Below are positions 27,339 to 36,265 of a stretch of 64,000 nt of DNA, one piece after another. The translations under genes were made by a program, and so were the position numbers. The notes beneath the pieces are model-generated. The model searched no databases. It had not been told where the DNA came from and saw only the letters and a list, made by a program, of their open reading frames with translations. This DNA comes from Actinoalloteichus_B caeruleus (GTDB taxonomy: Bacteria > Actinomycetota > Actinomycetes > Mycobacteriales > Pseudonocardiaceae), in NCBI RefSeq assembly GCF_000718005.1, contig NZ_JODV01000009.1. One strand, written 5' to 3'. How positions within the stretch are numbered: the stretch's first letter is position 1; each line of letters opens with the position of its first letter.

Positions 27339-29072
27339 TCAGGGCCGGGCGGAGCCGCGCGCCGGGCGACCGAGGAGGAAGAGGACGGCACCGAGGGCGA
27401 CGAGCGTTCCGCCGACGACGGCCAGGGGGAGGAGCGTTCCCGGGCCGGTCTTCGCCAGCTTGTCGACGCCACCGCCCGGCGGGACCCGGGTCTGGTCGTC
27501 CTGGCCGCCACCGCCACCCGGCGGATCGGTCCGGTTCCCCGGGTCGTCGTTCCGGTCACCACCACCGCCGCCACCGCCGGCACCGCCGTCGCCGGGGTCG
27601 ACCTGGCCCGGGTCGACGTCCCCCACGGCCACGTGCAGCACCCGCCGGTCGCTGACCGCCGTTCCACCGGCGGACCCGCTCATCTCCAGCGTCAGCTCGT
27701 AGAAGCCCTCGTCGGAGAAGGCCCAGTTCCCGTGGGCGTGGGTGCCGAGGGGGATGTCGAAACCGTCGGGTGTGCCGTCGGAGCTGTCGAAGAGCACCTC
27801 CGGCGCCCCGAAGGACCCGTTGACGAACAGCGCGAACTCACCGGGACCGTCCACGTCGAGCAGCGAGAACCGGACGGGGCCGTCCACGTCGTCGGTCGAC
27901 AGCTCCTCCGTGTTCCAGCCGGGCCAGAGGATGTCGGCCTGCTGCGCCTGGGGCAGTACCCAGGAGTCGTCACCCGGTTCCCCGAGGAAGTCGAACTGGG
28001 GACTGTCCGGCACCTCGATCCTGGCGGCCGGCGCGACGTGGAAGACCACGGTGGACAGTTCGCGCCAGTCCGTGCGCCCGGCGACCGTGCCGTCCTTGAC
28101 CAGGATGCGGAGGTCGTCGTCGATCAGCCGGGCCCCGACGTCGACGTGACCGGCGTCGAGGACGACCGGCCCTCGCTCACTGCTGATGGGCGGCGGCTGT
28201 TGGCGCTGGGCCGGCAGCAGGCGGGGCGACGGGTCACGGGAGGTGGCCGGTGGGGGCGGTTCGGTCGGGGAGGGCGGCGGCGCAGGGAAGTCGTCCACGG
28301 GGGGAGGCGAGGCGGACGGGGGCGGTGGTGTCGGGTCCGGCGGGGTGGAGGACGGCGGGGGAGGAGCGCTCCCCGCCGGGACGAGGTCGAACGAGTAGGT
28401 GGCGTCGGCGAGCAGCGCATCGCCCGAGGGGGAGCGCGCCTCGACCTCGAGGTCCACCTCGTACCGGCCGGGGTCGGTGAACGCCCAGACCAGCTCGCCC
28501 CGAGCCCCCGTGGGCAACGCGCCTTCCGCGACGTCGTCCCCGGCGGACGCGGTGGAGAACAACGGCGTCGGGTCGACCCGCCCCTCCGGGTCGCTGCCCC
28601 CCGGGGTGAAGGCCGCGAGCGCCCCCGGACCCCGGACAGCCAGCAGGCGCACGGTGACCTCGTCGGTGAACCCGCCCCCCAGACCGGTGGTGTCCCACCC
28701 GAGGCTCGTCGCACCGGGACGCGGACCGCCGGTGCCGGCCCCGTTCGGCAGGAGCCAGACCTGCTCACCCGGGTCCCCGAGGAAGGAGTGGGCCGCGTCG
28801 TCGGGCACGACACCCGCGAGGGCGTCCGCGTCGGCGACGAACCGGACGTTCTCCGGCGCGGTGACGATCTCGTCGCCCGACTCCTCGGCGCGGACGAGGA
28901 GCTCGATGCCCTCGGGAGCCTGCCGTGGCGCCAGCAGGTCCACGTCGCTCGTGGTCGGATCGAGGTGGAGGGCGGGCTCCTCGTCCTGGTTCGCGTGCGA
29001 GGCCAGCGGTGGCGCGGCGAGGAGGCCGGCCACGACCAGGCTGGTGAGCGTGGTGTGTCGTGCGGTTCTCAC
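27339..29072 (-). CDS. Cell-wall-anchored protein with two anchored-repeat domains
   Basis: Surface protein of 577 residues with an N-terminal signal peptide (GTG start at 29072, GAAGGA upstream). A divergent first repeat domain (about residues 35-230) is followed by a long Pro-rich linker (about 235-300), a canonical repeat (VVLDAGHVDVGARL, FLGEPGDDSWVLPQAQ, ILWPGWNTEE, HAHGNWAF), a Gly/Asp-rich spacer and the sortase motif LAKTG at 539-543 with a C-terminal helix and basic tail. It lies 43 bases ahead of the 993-residue protein on the same strand. It probably stands at a different height in the wall from its larger neighbour. Confidence 0.87.
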   Translation of the reverse strand: MRTARHTTLTSLVVAGLLAAPPLASHANQDEEPALHLDPTTSDVDLLAPRQAPEGIELLVRAEESGDEIVTAPENVRFVADADALAGVVPDDAAHSFLGDPGEQVWLLPNGAGTGGPRPGATSLGWDTTGLGGGFTDEVTVRLLAVRGPGALAAFTPGGSDPEGRVDPTPLFSTASAGDDVAEGALPTGARGELVWAFTDPGRYEVDLEVEARSPSGDALLADATYSFDLVPAGSAPPPPSSTPPDPTPPPPSASPPPVDDFPAPPPSPTEPPPPATSRDPSPRLLPAQRQQPPPISSERGPVVLDAGHVDVGARLIDDDLRILVKDGTVAGRTDWRELSTVVFHVAPAARIEVPDSPQFDFLGEPGDDSWVLPQAQQADILWPGWNTEELSTDDVDGPVRFSLLDVDGPGEFALFVNGSFGAPEVLFDSSDGTPDGFDIPLGTHAHGNWAFSDEGFYELTLEMSGSAGGTAVSDRRVLHVAVGDVDPGQVDPGDGGAGGGGGGGDRNDDPGNRTDPPGGGGGQDDQTRVPPGGGVDKLAKTGPGTLLPLAVVGGTLVALGAVLFLLGRPARGSARP

Positions 29073-29397
29073 GGTGGTGTCCTTCGGACGGCTTCCAGAC
29101 GGGACGGACGACGGGGACGCGCTCGGCGACGCCGGGGCACCGGTCGTCGGCGCGAGGGGGACGGCGGCAGGTTTCGTGGGTCCGGGCGGCGGGGTCCCGG
29201 GGGTGCCGTCTCGACCGGTCAGGTGGCCGCCGTCGTCGCGGGGGTGGCTCCTGTCGTGGTCGTTTCGGCGTCCCCGCCCGGGTGGTGGCTGGCCGGGCGG
29301 GGACGCCGGAGCAGGACCGGTCGCTGGTGGGTGCCCGCCAGCGGTCAGGTCCGGGTCCACTCGGGACGTGGGGTCATGGCGACGGTCCGGCGGGCAT

Positions 29398-29427
29398 GTC
29401 CTGGTGGTGACGTCTTCCCACCAGGAC
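29398..29427. terminator. Perfect 10-bp stem-loop within the zinc cluster
   Basis: Arms 29398-29407 and 29418-29427 are exact reverse complements around a ten-base loop, 44 bases past the stop of the first gene (29471) and about 330 bases before the next start (29072). It could act as a partial terminator that leaves the small secreted protein more highly expressed than the distal genes. The rest of 29073-29470 holds no gene. Confidence 0.55.
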
Positions 29428-29470
29428 GCGGCCCCGCCTCCCCGGCCCGTCGCCCGGCACGGCGGATGGG

Positions 29471-30097
29471 TCAGCCGACGACGAACTCCAGGGTCGCCTC
29501 ATCCGTGATGGTGGCCCCGTCGACCAGCGCCGAGACCTCGAACGTCAGGAAGTACTGGCCGGCGTCGGTGAAAACCCAGGCCGGGTGGTAATGGGCGTCG
29601 GGGCCCAGCGTCAGCACGTCCTCGGAGTCGAGGCCGTCGAAGGAGTTGAACACGACGCTCAGGTCGTCGGCGTCCCACAGCCCGATGTCGCCGGGACCGG
29701 ACACGCCGGTCAGCGCGACGTGCACCTGGTCGTCGTCGGTGTCCCCTGGGGCGAGGTCATGCGCGCTGAAGCCGGCGAAGAGCACCCCGTCGGTGGCCTC
29801 GGCCGGTAACACCCAGGCGGCCGAGCCGACGGGAGCGCCGACGAAGGCGCTCTCGGCGGTGATGGTGCCCGCGGCGTTGTCGTTGACCTCGAACACGACC
29901 TCCGACGGCTCGAAGGACTGCCCGAGGTCCTCGGCGTGGACGTGCACGTGGAAGTGGTCACCGTGGAGGTGGACGTCGATCACGTCCACGTGTCCCTCCG
30001 ACAGGGTGGTCTGCGCGTAGGCGGGGGTGGCACCCGCCAGGAGCGCCGCCGCCGCCACGGCGACGGCTCCCACACCCACGCGATTACGAACGTGCAT
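29471..30097 (-). CDS. Secreted histidine-rich anchored-repeat (choice-of-anchor M) protein
   Basis: Protein of 208 residues with a clear Sec signal peptide cleaved after PAYA (residue 28). The mature part is a single anchored-repeat domain with no anchor, so it is probably released. Its first strands carry seven histidines between residues 36 and 54 (H36, 43, 45, 48, 50, 52, 54) with interspersed Asp/Glu, a likely Zn-binding patch, and two later His in DAHYHPAWVF. It is the first gene after a Zur-like box, so it should be the most zinc-repressed. A role as an extracellular zinc scavenger feeding the wall-anchored repeats is inferred. Confidence 0.85.
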   Translation of the reverse strand: MHVRNRVGVGAVAVAAAALLAGATPAYAQTTLSEGHVDVIDVHLHGDHFHVHVHAEDLGQSFEPSEVVFEVNDNAAGTITAESAFVGAPVGSAAWVLPAEATDGVLFAGFSAHDLAPGDTDDDQVHVALTGVSGPGDIGLWDADDLSVVFNSFDGLDSEDVLTLGPDAHYHPAWVFTDAGQYFLTFEVSALVDGATITDEATLEFVVG

Positions 30098-30131
30098 CAC
30101 GGTTCCTCTCACAGGTGATCAGGACAACCAG

Positions 30132-30160
30132 ACTGTATTGAAAATGAAAACGATTGTCAT
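30132..30160 (-). promoter_or_regulatory. Promoter with Zur-like box for the zinc cluster
   Basis: On the minus strand TGACAATCGTTTTCA (30145-30159) is a 15-base near-palindrome (TGACAA-TCG-TTTTCA) of the form recognised by actinobacterial Zur. It overlaps a -35 ATGACA (30155-30160). A -10 TACAGT (30132-30137) lies 17 bases downstream of it, 35 bases before the start at 30097. The A/T content is strikingly high for this genome. Zinc-dependent repression of the cluster is inferred. Confidence 0.7.
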
Positions 30161-30663
30161 TAGTCCGGATGGGGTGCTCCCGATCGCCCGGTTCGACCAG
30201 TCGGGCCCCCTCGTACCCGGGCGGCGGCACCACGGTGTGAGGTGCCGCGCGACCACGTCCCCGTCCGGGCTCGGGGGAGGAGTCGGGCCGGCCGGTCGAC
30301 TGGACGCCACGTCGGGGCGGGGCGTCCGGACCGACCAACACGACTGGTGGGCGCGGACGCACCGGCTCCCCGCGCTCGGCCACCCTCCCCTCGGGGTGCG
30401 CCCGCGCGACGTGGCCCAGCTCGACGCCACCGAGGTCGCCGGCTCCGGCCGCCATCCCGTGGGCCGCGCGTCCGGGTCCCGTCTCCCCGCCCCCGACGCG
30501 ACCGTCAGCCCCGGGCGAACCCGCCGGCCGCCGGGCACCCGCTCCCGGCGGGTGAGAACCGCGCGATTTGCCGTTTCCGCAACATCCCTTGCTCCGGGTC
30601 CCGGTCGCTCCGCAGGCTGTGCGCGGGCACACCCGGCCCACGAGCACGTCTGAGAGGACCAGT
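30161..30663. other. Intergenic region between divergent genes
   Basis: Upstream of the Zur-like box no gene is supported. Arg/Pro-rich frames are open, but none has a ribosome binding site. The promoter for the methyltransferase at 30664 must lie here. Confidence 0.35.
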
Positions 30664-31296
30664 GTGGCGATGACCACCTACGACGCGAACTTCTGGGAGA
30701 AGCAGTACCAGTCGGCGGACCCGTCCTGGGGCACGACACCGAACGCGCCGGTGGTCGCGACGATCCCCCGGCTACACCTCCAACCCGGGCGCGCCCTCGA
30801 ACTCGGCGCCGGACACGGCGGCGACGCACTCTGGCTCGCCGCCCAGGGATGGGCGGTGACGGCACTCGACGTCGCCCAGACCGCGGTCGACCGGATCGCC
30901 CGCCGCGCCGCCGAGGAGGGACTCGCCGCCAGGGTGACGGCCGTCCGCCGCGACGTGACGGTTGACCCCCTGCCCACCGGCCCGTTCGACCTGGTCTGGG
31001 GGAGCTTCTTCTACGCACCAGACCGGGAGGCCGTGCTGCGGCGGGCGGCGGAATCCGTGAACCCCGGCGGCGCGCTGCTCATCGTCGACCACGGCTCGGT
31101 CGCACCGTGGTCGTGGAGCTCGGCGTCGGACCACGAGCTCCCGACCCCGGCCGAGCTCGCCGAGTCACTCGGGCTCGGACCGGACTGGACCCCGGAGGTG
31201 TTGGAGGCCCCGAAGCGGATCGCGACCGGACCGAACGGCCAGCGGGCCGAGGTGACCGACACGATCGTCGGCCTCCGCAGGGCGCAACAGCCCTGA
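30664..31296 (+). CDS. Class I SAM-dependent methyltransferase
   Basis: Methyltransferase of 210 residues. Motif I ALELGAGHGGDALWLAAQGW near residue 43 and the acidic strand VTALDVAQ near 65 form the SAM site, and a motif IV-like FDLVWGSFFYAPDRE follows near 110. It resembles TehB/thiopurine-type methyltransferases that act on small thiols or oxyanions (WEKQYQSADPSWGTTPN at the N-terminus is a typical entry). The GTG at 30664 has GAGAGGA five bases upstream; the ATG two codons on is the alternative. It is a single gene with no operon partner. Confidence 0.85.
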   Translation: MAMTTYDANFWEKQYQSADPSWGTTPNAPVVATIPRLHLQPGRALELGAGHGGDALWLAAQGWAVTALDVAQTAVDRIARRAAEEGLAARVTAVRRDVTVDPLPTGPFDLVWGSFFYAPDREAVLRRAAESVNPGGALLIVDHGSVAPWSWSSASDHELPTPAELAESLGLGPDWTPEVLEAPKRIATGPNGQRAEVTDTIVGLRRAQQP

Positions 31297-31907
31297 CCGG
31301 AACGGCGCCCGCGTCCACGAGGACCGGGATCCCACGGAAGGCGTCGCACCCGCGCGGCCGCCACCGGCATCCACGGTGGACGCGCGGGACATGGGGGTGC
31401 GCGGGGACGTGCCAGGGCCTGGGGGACGGCGTGGGACGTGCCGGGACGACCAGCCCGTGCTGAGGGACGCCACTGGACCAGCCACGTCGGCACCTCGTGA
31501 CGAGCCCTGCCCAACCCAAGCCGCCGACGAGGTCGTGGTGAGCGCCGACCAATGAGTTCCCGGTGGGGCCGAAGCGCCTCCTCCGACGTACGGCCCCGAA
31601 CCCGGGCCGGCAGGGAGGCGACCGCCGGCCTCGCTCGCCCCTCCTTGCGAACGAGGCCGGATCACCACGCACCCGGCGCGGGAGCGGTGACCTGGCCGGT
31701 CAGGGGCGTTCCCGCCCTCCCACGCCCGACTCGCGCCAGGCGTCGAAGGCACCCCGGCACCCGCCGCCGGCTCGCCCCCGCTCACCCGAGGGTGTGGCTG
31801 CCGGGGGGTCGGCCAGCGCTGCCCCCGGCAGCCCCGACCCACCCGATCGCTTGGGGTCAGTCGGCGGGCGGTCCCCACCTCCACCGCCCGACCGGAGACG
31901 ACACCCC
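31297..31907. other. Gene-free region between convergent genes
   Basis: About 610 bases. No coherent product on either strand and no strong hairpin beyond short GC-rich stems. Confidence 0.35.
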
Positions 31908-32936
31908 TCAGGCGGCACGGAGGTGGTCGGCGACGAGCCGGCCGAGCCGGGCGTGACCACGCGGGGTGAGGTGCACCCGGTCCGGCGCGATCAGCGGACG
32001 TCGCGAATCGTCCTCCGCCACCGAGGCGGGGAACTCGTGTTGCAGGTCGAGATGACCGCAGCCGGTCTCGGCGGCCACGTCGGCCATCGCCTCGCAGTAG
32101 GCGAGCCACCCGGGGCCGGGCATGTCGAGCCGGCAGTGCGGGGCGAGCAGCAACACGCTCGCGTCCGTGACGGCGCGGTGCTGGCTGATGATGGTCCGCA
32201 GGTTGGCCGCGAAGGTGTCCGCGGAATGCCCGTACCGCCAGTCGTTCGACCCCATCGCCACGATCAGCAGGCCGGGGTCCAGGGTGCGCACCCTGGTCAG
32301 GTGGCGCTCCACGTCAGCGCCCGAGATCCACCGGTCCGTGGCCGACCCCGACAGGCCACCCGAGTACACGCGGACCCCGGCACCAGCCCACTGGTCGTGG
32401 CGGAACGCACCCGCGACCACCACGGCGTGTCCCGAGAGCGCCTGGATGCGCACCCGGTGATCCCCGAGCTGGAGTCGCGGGGACACCCACCGGCCGGTCG
32501 CCGTGCGAGGAGGGGCCGAGGGGTCCGGTTGGGACACCGTGTGCGAGTGGCCGTCGATGACCACCCGGAACCGGCCGCCGCCCTCCCCGGTCATGAACAG
32601 GACCGAGACCGCCTCACAGCGCGGCATGACCCGCTCGATCCACGCCTCGGAGCCCAACCGCATCGCCCGCTGACCCAGGTCCGTCGGCGTGGTGGTCGCC
32701 GGCCCGCCCGTCGCCCACCCGTGCGCCCAGGACGCCGACGGGTAGTAGATACCGTTCTGCCACGGCAGGTGCGCGGCGAGCATCCCGGGAAAGCCGGCGA
32801 CCGCCACCGGCTGGTGGGTGGGCGTGACGCCCGTGTGTCCTTCCATCGTCGACGAGCCCACGGTGACCACGTTGACCGCGCGCGCCGGGGCTTCGTCCCG
32901 ATCCAGGGACCAGCGACGTAACGAGGGGCCGTTCAC
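31908..32936 (-). CDS. SGNH/GDSL-family hydrolase
   Basis: Esterase-like protein of 342 residues. Block I is VVTVGSSTMEG near residue 24, with the catalytic Ser. Block III is VAMGSNDW near residue 222, with the oxyanion Asn. Block V is APDRVHLTPRGH near residue 323, with the catalytic Asp and His. Residues 60-190 form a beta-rich insert before the hydrolase core resumes, as in carbohydrate-esterase-like SGNH proteins that deacetylate polysaccharides. No signal peptide is visible from the GTG start at 32936, which has AGGAAGGA upstream. The substrate is not known. Confidence 0.85.
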   Translation of the reverse strand: MNGPSLRRWSLDRDEAPARAVNVVTVGSSTMEGHTGVTPTHQPVAVAGFPGMLAAHLPWQNGIYYPSASWAHGWATGGPATTTPTDLGQRAMRLGSEAWIERVMPRCEAVSVLFMTGEGGGRFRVVIDGHSHTVSQPDPSAPPRTATGRWVSPRLQLGDHRVRIQALSGHAVVVAGAFRHDQWAGAGVRVYSGGLSGSATDRWISGADVERHLTRVRTLDPGLLIVAMGSNDWRYGHSADTFAANLRTIISQHRAVTDASVLLLAPHCRLDMPGPGWLAYCEAMADVAAETGCGHLDLQHEFPASVAEDDSRRPLIAPDRVHLTPRGHARLGRLVADHLRAA

Positions 32937-33148
32937 CCTTGTCCTTCCTGTTGGTTCTGGTTCTCCCACGGCGGGACGCGTCGTCGCCCCACCGCGTCGC
33001 GACAAAGCTGGTGACAGCGGAGAAAGCGGACACGCCGGCCGCGACCGCTGCATCATCCGAGGCCGCGCAGCCGAACGCAACAGCCGCCGAGCAGGCTCGC
33101 GCACGCCACCGACCGAGACGACCGAACCGAGAACCAGCCGCAGCCACC

Positions 33149-33229
33149 CGCTTGCGCGGGGCTTTCCCGCCCTCGTTCGGCGGCGCTGCACCCCGGCCCG
33201 GCTCACCCCCGCTTGTGCGGGGCTTTCTG
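33149..33229. repeat. Two CRISPR-like/terminator-like repeats 61 bp apart
   Basis: CCCGCTTGCGCGGGGCTTTC (33149-33168) recurs with one change at 33210-33229, exactly 61 bases later, the period of type I-E arrays (28-base repeat plus 33-base spacer). Each repeat is a CCCGC/GCGGG hairpin. The second copy extends to GGCTCACCCCCGC at its left, which resembles actinobacterial I-E repeats. No third copy and no cas gene are present. Tandem terminators with a CTTTC tail are an equally good reading. The rest of 32937-33504 shows no gene. Confidence 0.4.
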
Positions 33230-33504
33230 GTGATCCGCACCACCGGTACTGGACCGTACTGGGTTTGTTGGAGGCCGTGCACCCCAGAAAGGGATGAGGA
33301 GGATCGGTTTCTCGAGGAAGCGACCGCCCCACTTTCCATAGGGGCTTTCTCACGCTGATGGACGGTTACGCGATGGTGGCCACGGTGGTCACCCGCCGGT
33401 CCAGAGCGTCGAGAACCATCAGCTGGGCGGGGCCGACGCCGTAGGCCGGCGACGGCAGTATCCGCGGCTGCGGCCCTCGTTGACCTTGCTGGGACCATGA
33501 GGAC

Positions 33505-33819
33505 ATGGCTTACGCCCTTGTCGTTACGACGACCGACTCCGTTGAGGCAGCTGAGAGCCTGGCGCGCAGTGCGGTAGACGAGCGGTTGGCAGCGTGTGCG
33601 CAGATCGTGGGACCGGTCACCAGCGTGTACCGCTGGGAAGGGGAGGTCCAGACCGACCGGGAGTGGCAGGTGGTCTGCAAGACCACGGGCGCTGCCAGCG
33701 AACGGTTGGTCGAGCACCTGCGTTCTGCTCACAGCTACGACGTGCCTGAGGTCATCGTCGTCCCGATCACCTCAGGAAACCCTGCCTACTTGGCATGGAT
33801 GGACCAGGAGACAACCTAG
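33505..33819 (+). CDS. cutA: Divalent-cation tolerance protein CutA
   Basis: CutA1 family protein of 104 residues, normal full length. Recognisable segments are VVTTTDSVEAAESLARSAV at the N-terminus, ERLAACAQIVGPVTSVYRWEG near residue 28, EWQVVCKTT near 53 and the C-terminal YDVPEVIVVPITSGNPAYLAW. CutA forms tight trimers with a ferredoxin-like fold and has been linked to copper and other metal tolerance, but its biochemical role is still debated. The ATG at 33505 follows a GAGGA. It stands alone in the plus direction. Confidence 0.93.
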   Translation: MAYALVVTTTDSVEAAESLARSAVDERLAACAQIVGPVTSVYRWEGEVQTDREWQVVCKTTGAASERLVEHLRSAHSYDVPEVIVVPITSGNPAYLAWMDQETT

Positions 33820-34165
33820 ACTCCGGCCAACTTCGCTGCCAGCCTGGGAGGAAGGTCCGCGCGCAGTTCCTGGATCTGCGCGCCGCCAGACTTGCTTCGG
33901 TTCGGTTCGGATCGCGAGGGTGCGGGCGGCGCGAGCAGGATGACAGGCTCGGTCGTAGTCCGCCGACCGAGCGGCGCTTCGCGCCAGATGGGACAGTGCC
34001 GACGCGCGGACCTTGTTCTCGGACGGGCTCATCGCTGACAAGCCTTCCCGAGAGACCGTGATTCGGCCTCGCTGCTGCCGATCTGATCATGCGTTGCGAT
34101 CACGATGCTGCCCAGGCGGGTGGCTCTCGGCCGGGGCGCATCAGCCAGGGCTGGTGGGACTCCGC

Positions 34166-34417
34166 CTACCAGACGTGGTCGGAACCTTCGATCCGAGTGC
34201 GGTGGAATCCCGCGTGTCCGGAGGGGCGGGCGCAGCGGAAGCGGTGGGCGCCCTGATGTCCACAGGGGTCCGGATCGATCGCATCCGCCAGCGCCAGGAT
34301 CGCGTAGCCGATGCCCACGTGGGCCCGCTCCAGGCGCTCCTCGTTGGGGAGTCCCGTGTTGACGGCGTCACCGAGGGAGAGCCGTGCCTGTCCACGGTGC
34401 GTGTCCACGAAGTCCAT
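34166..34417 (-). CDS. Small Cys/His-rich hypothetical protein
   Basis: Protein of 83 residues, not recognised. The N-terminal half is helical. The C-terminal half has a Cys/His array (C52, H54, H58, C62, H68, H72) that could bind one zinc ion. The ATG at 34417 is preceded by AGGAG at five bases, which supports real translation. The surrounding DNA is slightly lower in GC than neighbours. Between it and cutA (33820-34165) lies a disrupted-looking minus-strand frame described under rejected items. Confidence 0.55.
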   Translation of the reverse strand: MDFVDTHRGQARLSLGDAVNTGLPNEERLERAHVGIGYAILALADAIDPDPCGHQGAHRFRCARPSGHAGFHRTRIEGSDHVW

Positions 34418-34942
34418 CCGATCTCCTGTTCGCTCGAGCCGGCTCGGTCAGGGGGAACCATCGTGCCCGTACTCGTCTGGCCGGCTGTCCACCGGCCTGC
34501 CGCGTCGTCCGCCTACGGTGACGGACCGGCCGACGACCGGGTACCGGGGCACGAGGGCTGACCACCGTGCGGCGAAGCTCCACGGTGACGGCAGCCCTGC
34601 TGTGGCCCAGCATGTCCCAACCATCAGCGGTGCGGGGCCGGTTCCCGCGAATAGGTGATCCGTTGGCCACCGAGGAGGCGGGTGCTCCCCTCGGCGCGCC
34701 CGGCTCGGGCACCGTCGGGGGATGCGGTCGCCGTGCTCTTCGGACCGCTCCGTCCCGTGGTGGCGGGCACGATAGCCCGGTGCGTCGCGTCATAGGCGTC
34801 CGTTCCAGGCCGGCGCATGGCACCTCGGGGCGACGGCGGCAACTACGCCCGCGACCGTCCAGGTTTCGTCCGCTGTGGAGCCTGGTTCTGCGCATCTTCG
34901 GGGATGCTGGGGGGAACATCCGGTGCGAACGGGAGGTCCGTA
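34418..34942. other. Intergenic region
   Basis: About 525 bases with no supported gene between the small minus-strand gene and the NYN gene. It must hold two divergent promoters. I could not pick a confident -10/-35 pair. Confidence 0.35.
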
Positions 34943-35953
34943 GTGCGGTCACAGTGCGCGGTGTACGTCGACGCCGGTTACCTGCTGGCGGCGTCGGCTA
35001 CACGCATCACCGGTACGTCCCTGCTGGGGAGCATCGAGGCTGATCACGAACGGCTGGTGGAGGCGCTCATCGCGCACGCCACCAAGCACTCCGGGCTCCC
35101 GCTGCTGCGGGTGCACTGGTACGACGCCGCCCGTCACAAGGTGCCCGACCCACGGCAGGAGAAGATCGGGCTGCTGCCCCACGTCAAGCTCCGCCTGGGC
35201 CGCATCGGGTTCGACGGGGAGCAGAAGGGGGTGGACCTGCGGATCGGCCTCGACCTGGTGGCCCACGCCCGCAAGGCCGCCGTCGACGCCATCTACCTCG
35301 TCTCCGGCGACGACGACCTGACCGAGGCCGTCGAGGAGGCGCAGGCGCACGGGGTTCGGGTCACCGTGCTGGCCGTGCCGAACAAGGAAGGGAAGCCCCA
35401 CGGGGTCAGCCGCCACCTCCAGAGCGCGGCGGACGGCTTGGATCTGATCGCGCCCGGGGTGATCGACAGCACGATCCTCCCCCGGTCCGCCCGGCCGAAG
35501 CCGGTCCCGCAGGCTCCGGCGAGTCGGCCCCCGGTGCCGTCGCCCGCCGTGTTCGCCGCCCGGCCGCCCGCCGCCGTGCCCGCCGCCCGGCCGGTCTCCC
35601 CGGCGGCGCGTGCGCAGAACGGTGGTCGCAGCGACGTGCGCCTCGTCTGTTCCAGCAGCACGGACGCCGACACCACGGTGGCACCGGGGTTGTGGGCTGA
35701 CGAGGAGATGGCGGAGCGGATCGACCAGGTCGTGAACAAGGTGCTGCGGGCCTGGTGGGACGGTGACGACGCCGGGCGGGGGTCGGAGCTGGCGGCGAGC
35801 CGGCCGTCCATCCCGAAGGAGGTCGACCGGGCGTTGCTGTTGGACATGTCCGACGCGTTGGGGATCGACGACCTCGCCGACAGCGTGCGGTTCCGGCTCC
35901 GGGCCCGGTTCTGGGAGCAGGTGGACGCGGGCGGACCGGGTGGTCCTGGCTGA
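34943..35953 (+). CDS. NYN-domain (LabA/limkain-b1-like) protein
   Basis: Putative RNase-like protein of 336 residues. The NYN domain at about residues 5-165 shows the PIN-like acidic residues: YVDAGYLL (D10), KGVDLRIGLDLV near residue 98 and VSGDDDLTEAV near 122. A Pro/Ala-rich linker follows (about 180-225). A C-terminal helical segment with Trp/Asp pairs (LWADEEMAERIDQVV) resembles the small partner region of actinobacterial NYN proteins. The GTG at 34943 is preceded by GGGAGG at six bases. Catalytic activity on RNA is inferred from the fold. Confidence 0.88.
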   Translation: MRSQCAVYVDAGYLLAASATRITGTSLLGSIEADHERLVEALIAHATKHSGLPLLRVHWYDAARHKVPDPRQEKIGLLPHVKLRLGRIGFDGEQKGVDLRIGLDLVAHARKAAVDAIYLVSGDDDLTEAVEEAQAHGVRVTVLAVPNKEGKPHGVSRHLQSAADGLDLIAPGVIDSTILPRSARPKPVPQAPASRPPVPSPAVFAARPPAAVPAARPVSPAARAQNGGRSDVRLVCSSSTDADTTVAPGLWADEEMAERIDQVVNKVLRAWWDGDDAGRGSELAASRPSIPKEVDRALLLDMSDALGIDDLADSVRFRLRARFWEQVDAGGPGGPG

Positions 35954-36265
35954 ACCCGCTGAGCACCACGGAGGGTGGGTGCGGTGGTGGTCCGCCTGAC
36001 CGAGGGCGTCGTGGGTGAGGGCCACGGGTCCCGCCTGGCCCGGCGACCCAGCCCTGCCGAACGCGACCCAGCCCCGCCGGGCGGACCCAACCCCGCAGGG
36101 CGGGCCCAGCCCGCCCACCGCGCCCGGGAACCTCCGGCCCCGCGCCGGCGGCGCGGCCCCGGCTGGTCCGAACCCTCGGGCACGGCGCCCGTTCAGGTTG
36201 CCAACCCTCACTCGGAAGTGTCAGCGTGCTGGGAGGAGACGGTCCGAGGCGAAGGAGCCGAGCCG

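Noticed and set aside
33816..34041. A minus-strand frame starting with MSPSENKVRASAL at about 34032, and a separate frame ending AELRADLPPRLAAKLAGV-like at 33816, which together look like one small gene with a frameshift.
   Set aside because: No good ribosome binding site precedes the ATG, the two halves join only by an assumed shift, and I do not recognise the product. It may be a broken small gene but the evidence is thin.
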